Shown here piece after piece: positions 5,223 through 6,045 of a DNA stretch of 6,045 nt. Position 1 is the stretch's first letter. Each line of letters starts with the position of its first letter. The DNA comes from Deltaproteobacteria bacterium UBA796. Lineage in GTDB: Bacteria > Myxococcota_A > UBA796. Made by a program: the position numbers and the translations under genes. The stretch spans positions 1 through 6,045 of the forward strand of contig DBIS01000347.1 in NCBI GenBank assembly GCA_002296975.1, given 5' to 3'. The notes below the pieces were generated by a model. It had not been told where the DNA came from. It made no database searches and saw only the letters and a list, made by a program, of their open reading frames with translations.

Positions 5223-5890
5223 GCCAACACCGCTTCGATATTCGAATCAACCAATCGCTCAACCCGCGCTTTAAATTGGATGTGTCCATTCACACCGATG
5301 CCCGAGCCATCGCCTTGTCGGGTGCGTCGGGCTGCGGAAAAACCAGCGTCTTGCACATTGTGGCCGGCATCATGGCTTCGCCCCGCGCCACTGTTCGTGT
5401 GGGCAAACACACCTGGCAAGATGACTCCCGCTGCCAGAGCGCTGCACAACGACGGGTTGGGCTGGTGCTTCAAGACGCAATGCTGTTTCCATTGCTCGAT
5501 GTGCGCCAAAACCTTTGCTTTGGGGCCAAGCGGGCAAAAGGGCGAATACAGCTTGATGACGTGGTAGCGCTGCTAGAGATTCAACACCTTCTCGACCGTG
5601 GTGTGCGGTATTTGTCTGGTGGAGAGCGCCAACGGGTCGCACTGGGCCGGGCGCTCTTGAGCGAGCCCAGCGTGCTGCTACTCGATGAGCCTTTCGCACC
5701 CTTGGACCCACCACGCCGAGATCGACTGGTCAATATGCTCAACCAAATCCGTTCGGATTGGGACCTGCCCATGATGTTAATCAGCCACGACCCGGTCGAT
5801 ATTCAAGCGCTGGTCGACCAGGTGTTTTTCATGGATGATGGGAAAGTCGTCCGCAATAAATGGCTTCAAACCGAATTGGGTGAATCATGA
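5219..5890 (+). CDS. modC: Short ModC-like ABC transporter ATPase
   Basis: This 223-residue cytoplasmic ATPase should energise the ModB part of the preceding fusion. All nucleotide-binding elements are intact: Walker A GASGCGKTS at 35-43, Q-loop Gln85 in LQDAMLFP, signature LSGGERQRVALGRAL starting at 132, Walker B LLLDEP at 153-158, D-loop APLD at 160-163, and the switch His190 in ISHD. The RRVGLVLQDAMLFPLLDVRQNL stretch is closest in my memory to ModC/CysA-type proteins rather than EcfA. Classical ModC is about 350 residues, with a carboxy-terminal TOBE/Mop domain that binds molybdate and inhibits transport; here the protein ends about 33 residues after the switch histidine, so that domain is missing. 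The ATGA overlaps at both ends indicate co-translation with modAB and with the next gene. Confidence 0.88.
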   Translation: MSQHRFDIRINQSLNPRFKLDVSIHTDARAIALSGASGCGKTSVLHIVAGIMASPRATVRVGKHTWQDDSRCQSAAQRRVGLVLQDAMLFPLLDVRQNLCFGAKRAKGRIQLDDVVALLEIQHLLDRGVRYLSGGERQRVALGRALLSEPSVLLLDEPFAPLDPPRRDRLVNMLNQIRSDWDLPMMLISHDPVDIQALVDQVFFMDDGKVVRNKWLQTELGES

Positions 5891-6045
5891 AGCGACCGAA
5901 TGGAACCCATCTTGTTTTGTACTTGGGCGTGGCCGCAATCGCCGTCTTCATCTTAGATGACCTTCGGGTCATCGGCCTGATGATGGCCCTTCAAATCGGC
6001 TTGTGCTTGCGCGCCGGAATGAGCCCCACCCAAAACGCTCGCATC
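5887..6045 (+). CDS. Membrane protein start, possibly an ECF T component (CbiQ/BioN-like), cut by window edge
   Basis: An ATG at 5887 overlaps the modC stop as ATGA, and the frame is open for 53 codons to the window end. A short basic head (MKRPNGTH) precedes a hydrophobic segment at about 8-24 (LVLYLGVAAIAVFIL), a turn DDLRV, and a second hydrophobic segment at about 29-43 (GLMMALQIGLCLRAGM). This pattern, with the acidic DDLRV turn between two short helices and an AGMS-like exit, resembles the start of energy-coupling-factor T proteins such as BioN and CbiQ. The assignment rests on pattern memory over 53 residues and is tentative; another small polytopic protein is possible. GGGTG about five bases upstream may serve as its ribosome binding site. 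Confidence 0.5.
   Translation, partial: MKRPNGTHLVLYLGVAAIAVFILDDLRVIGLMMALQIGLCLRAGMSPTQNARI

Overview
The window reads as chromosomal DNA of a GC-moderate proteobacterium, most likely a gammaproteobacterium. The grounds are Gram-negative-style lipoprotein and Sec signals, tightly packed genes with 1-4 base overlaps, and family members typical of that group. This assignment is an inference from style, not from a marker gene. No rRNA, tRNA, CRISPR array, insertion sequence or integrase is visible.

The layout is divergent around about 2200-2545. The left arm runs on the minus strand. In transcription order it holds a small single-pass membrane protein with a predicted coiled coil (2199-1888), a 283-base gap with unexplained open frames, a radical SAM enzyme (1604-696), a LysE-family exporter coupled to it by a TGATG stop/start overlap (696-82), and the first 17 codons of a lipoprotein cut by the window edge (51-1).

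The right arm runs on the plus strand. It starts with a 44-codon gene that looks like the amino-terminal half of a treble-clef zinc-ribbon domain lacking every cysteine (2546-2680). That gene overlaps by ATGA with an HSL/GDSAG-type alpha/beta hydrolase (2677-3630). After a 98-base gap comes a molybdate-type ABC importer: one polypeptide in which the periplasmic binding protein ModA is fused to the permease ModB (3729-5222), then a short ModC-like ATPase (5219-5890), then the start of a membrane protein resembling an ECF-transporter T component (5887 to the window end). The last three genes are joined by ATGA overlaps and should be co-translated.

The most interesting part is the transport locus. 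A tethered ModA-ModB receptor-channel shares an operon with an ATPase that has no carboxy-terminal molybdate-sensing (TOBE/Mop) domain, and the ATPase is followed by what may be an ECF T subunit. One possible reading is a single ATPase serving two import modules; this is a hypothesis. The second point of interest is the cysteine-free zinc-ribbon fragment translationally coupled to the esterase.
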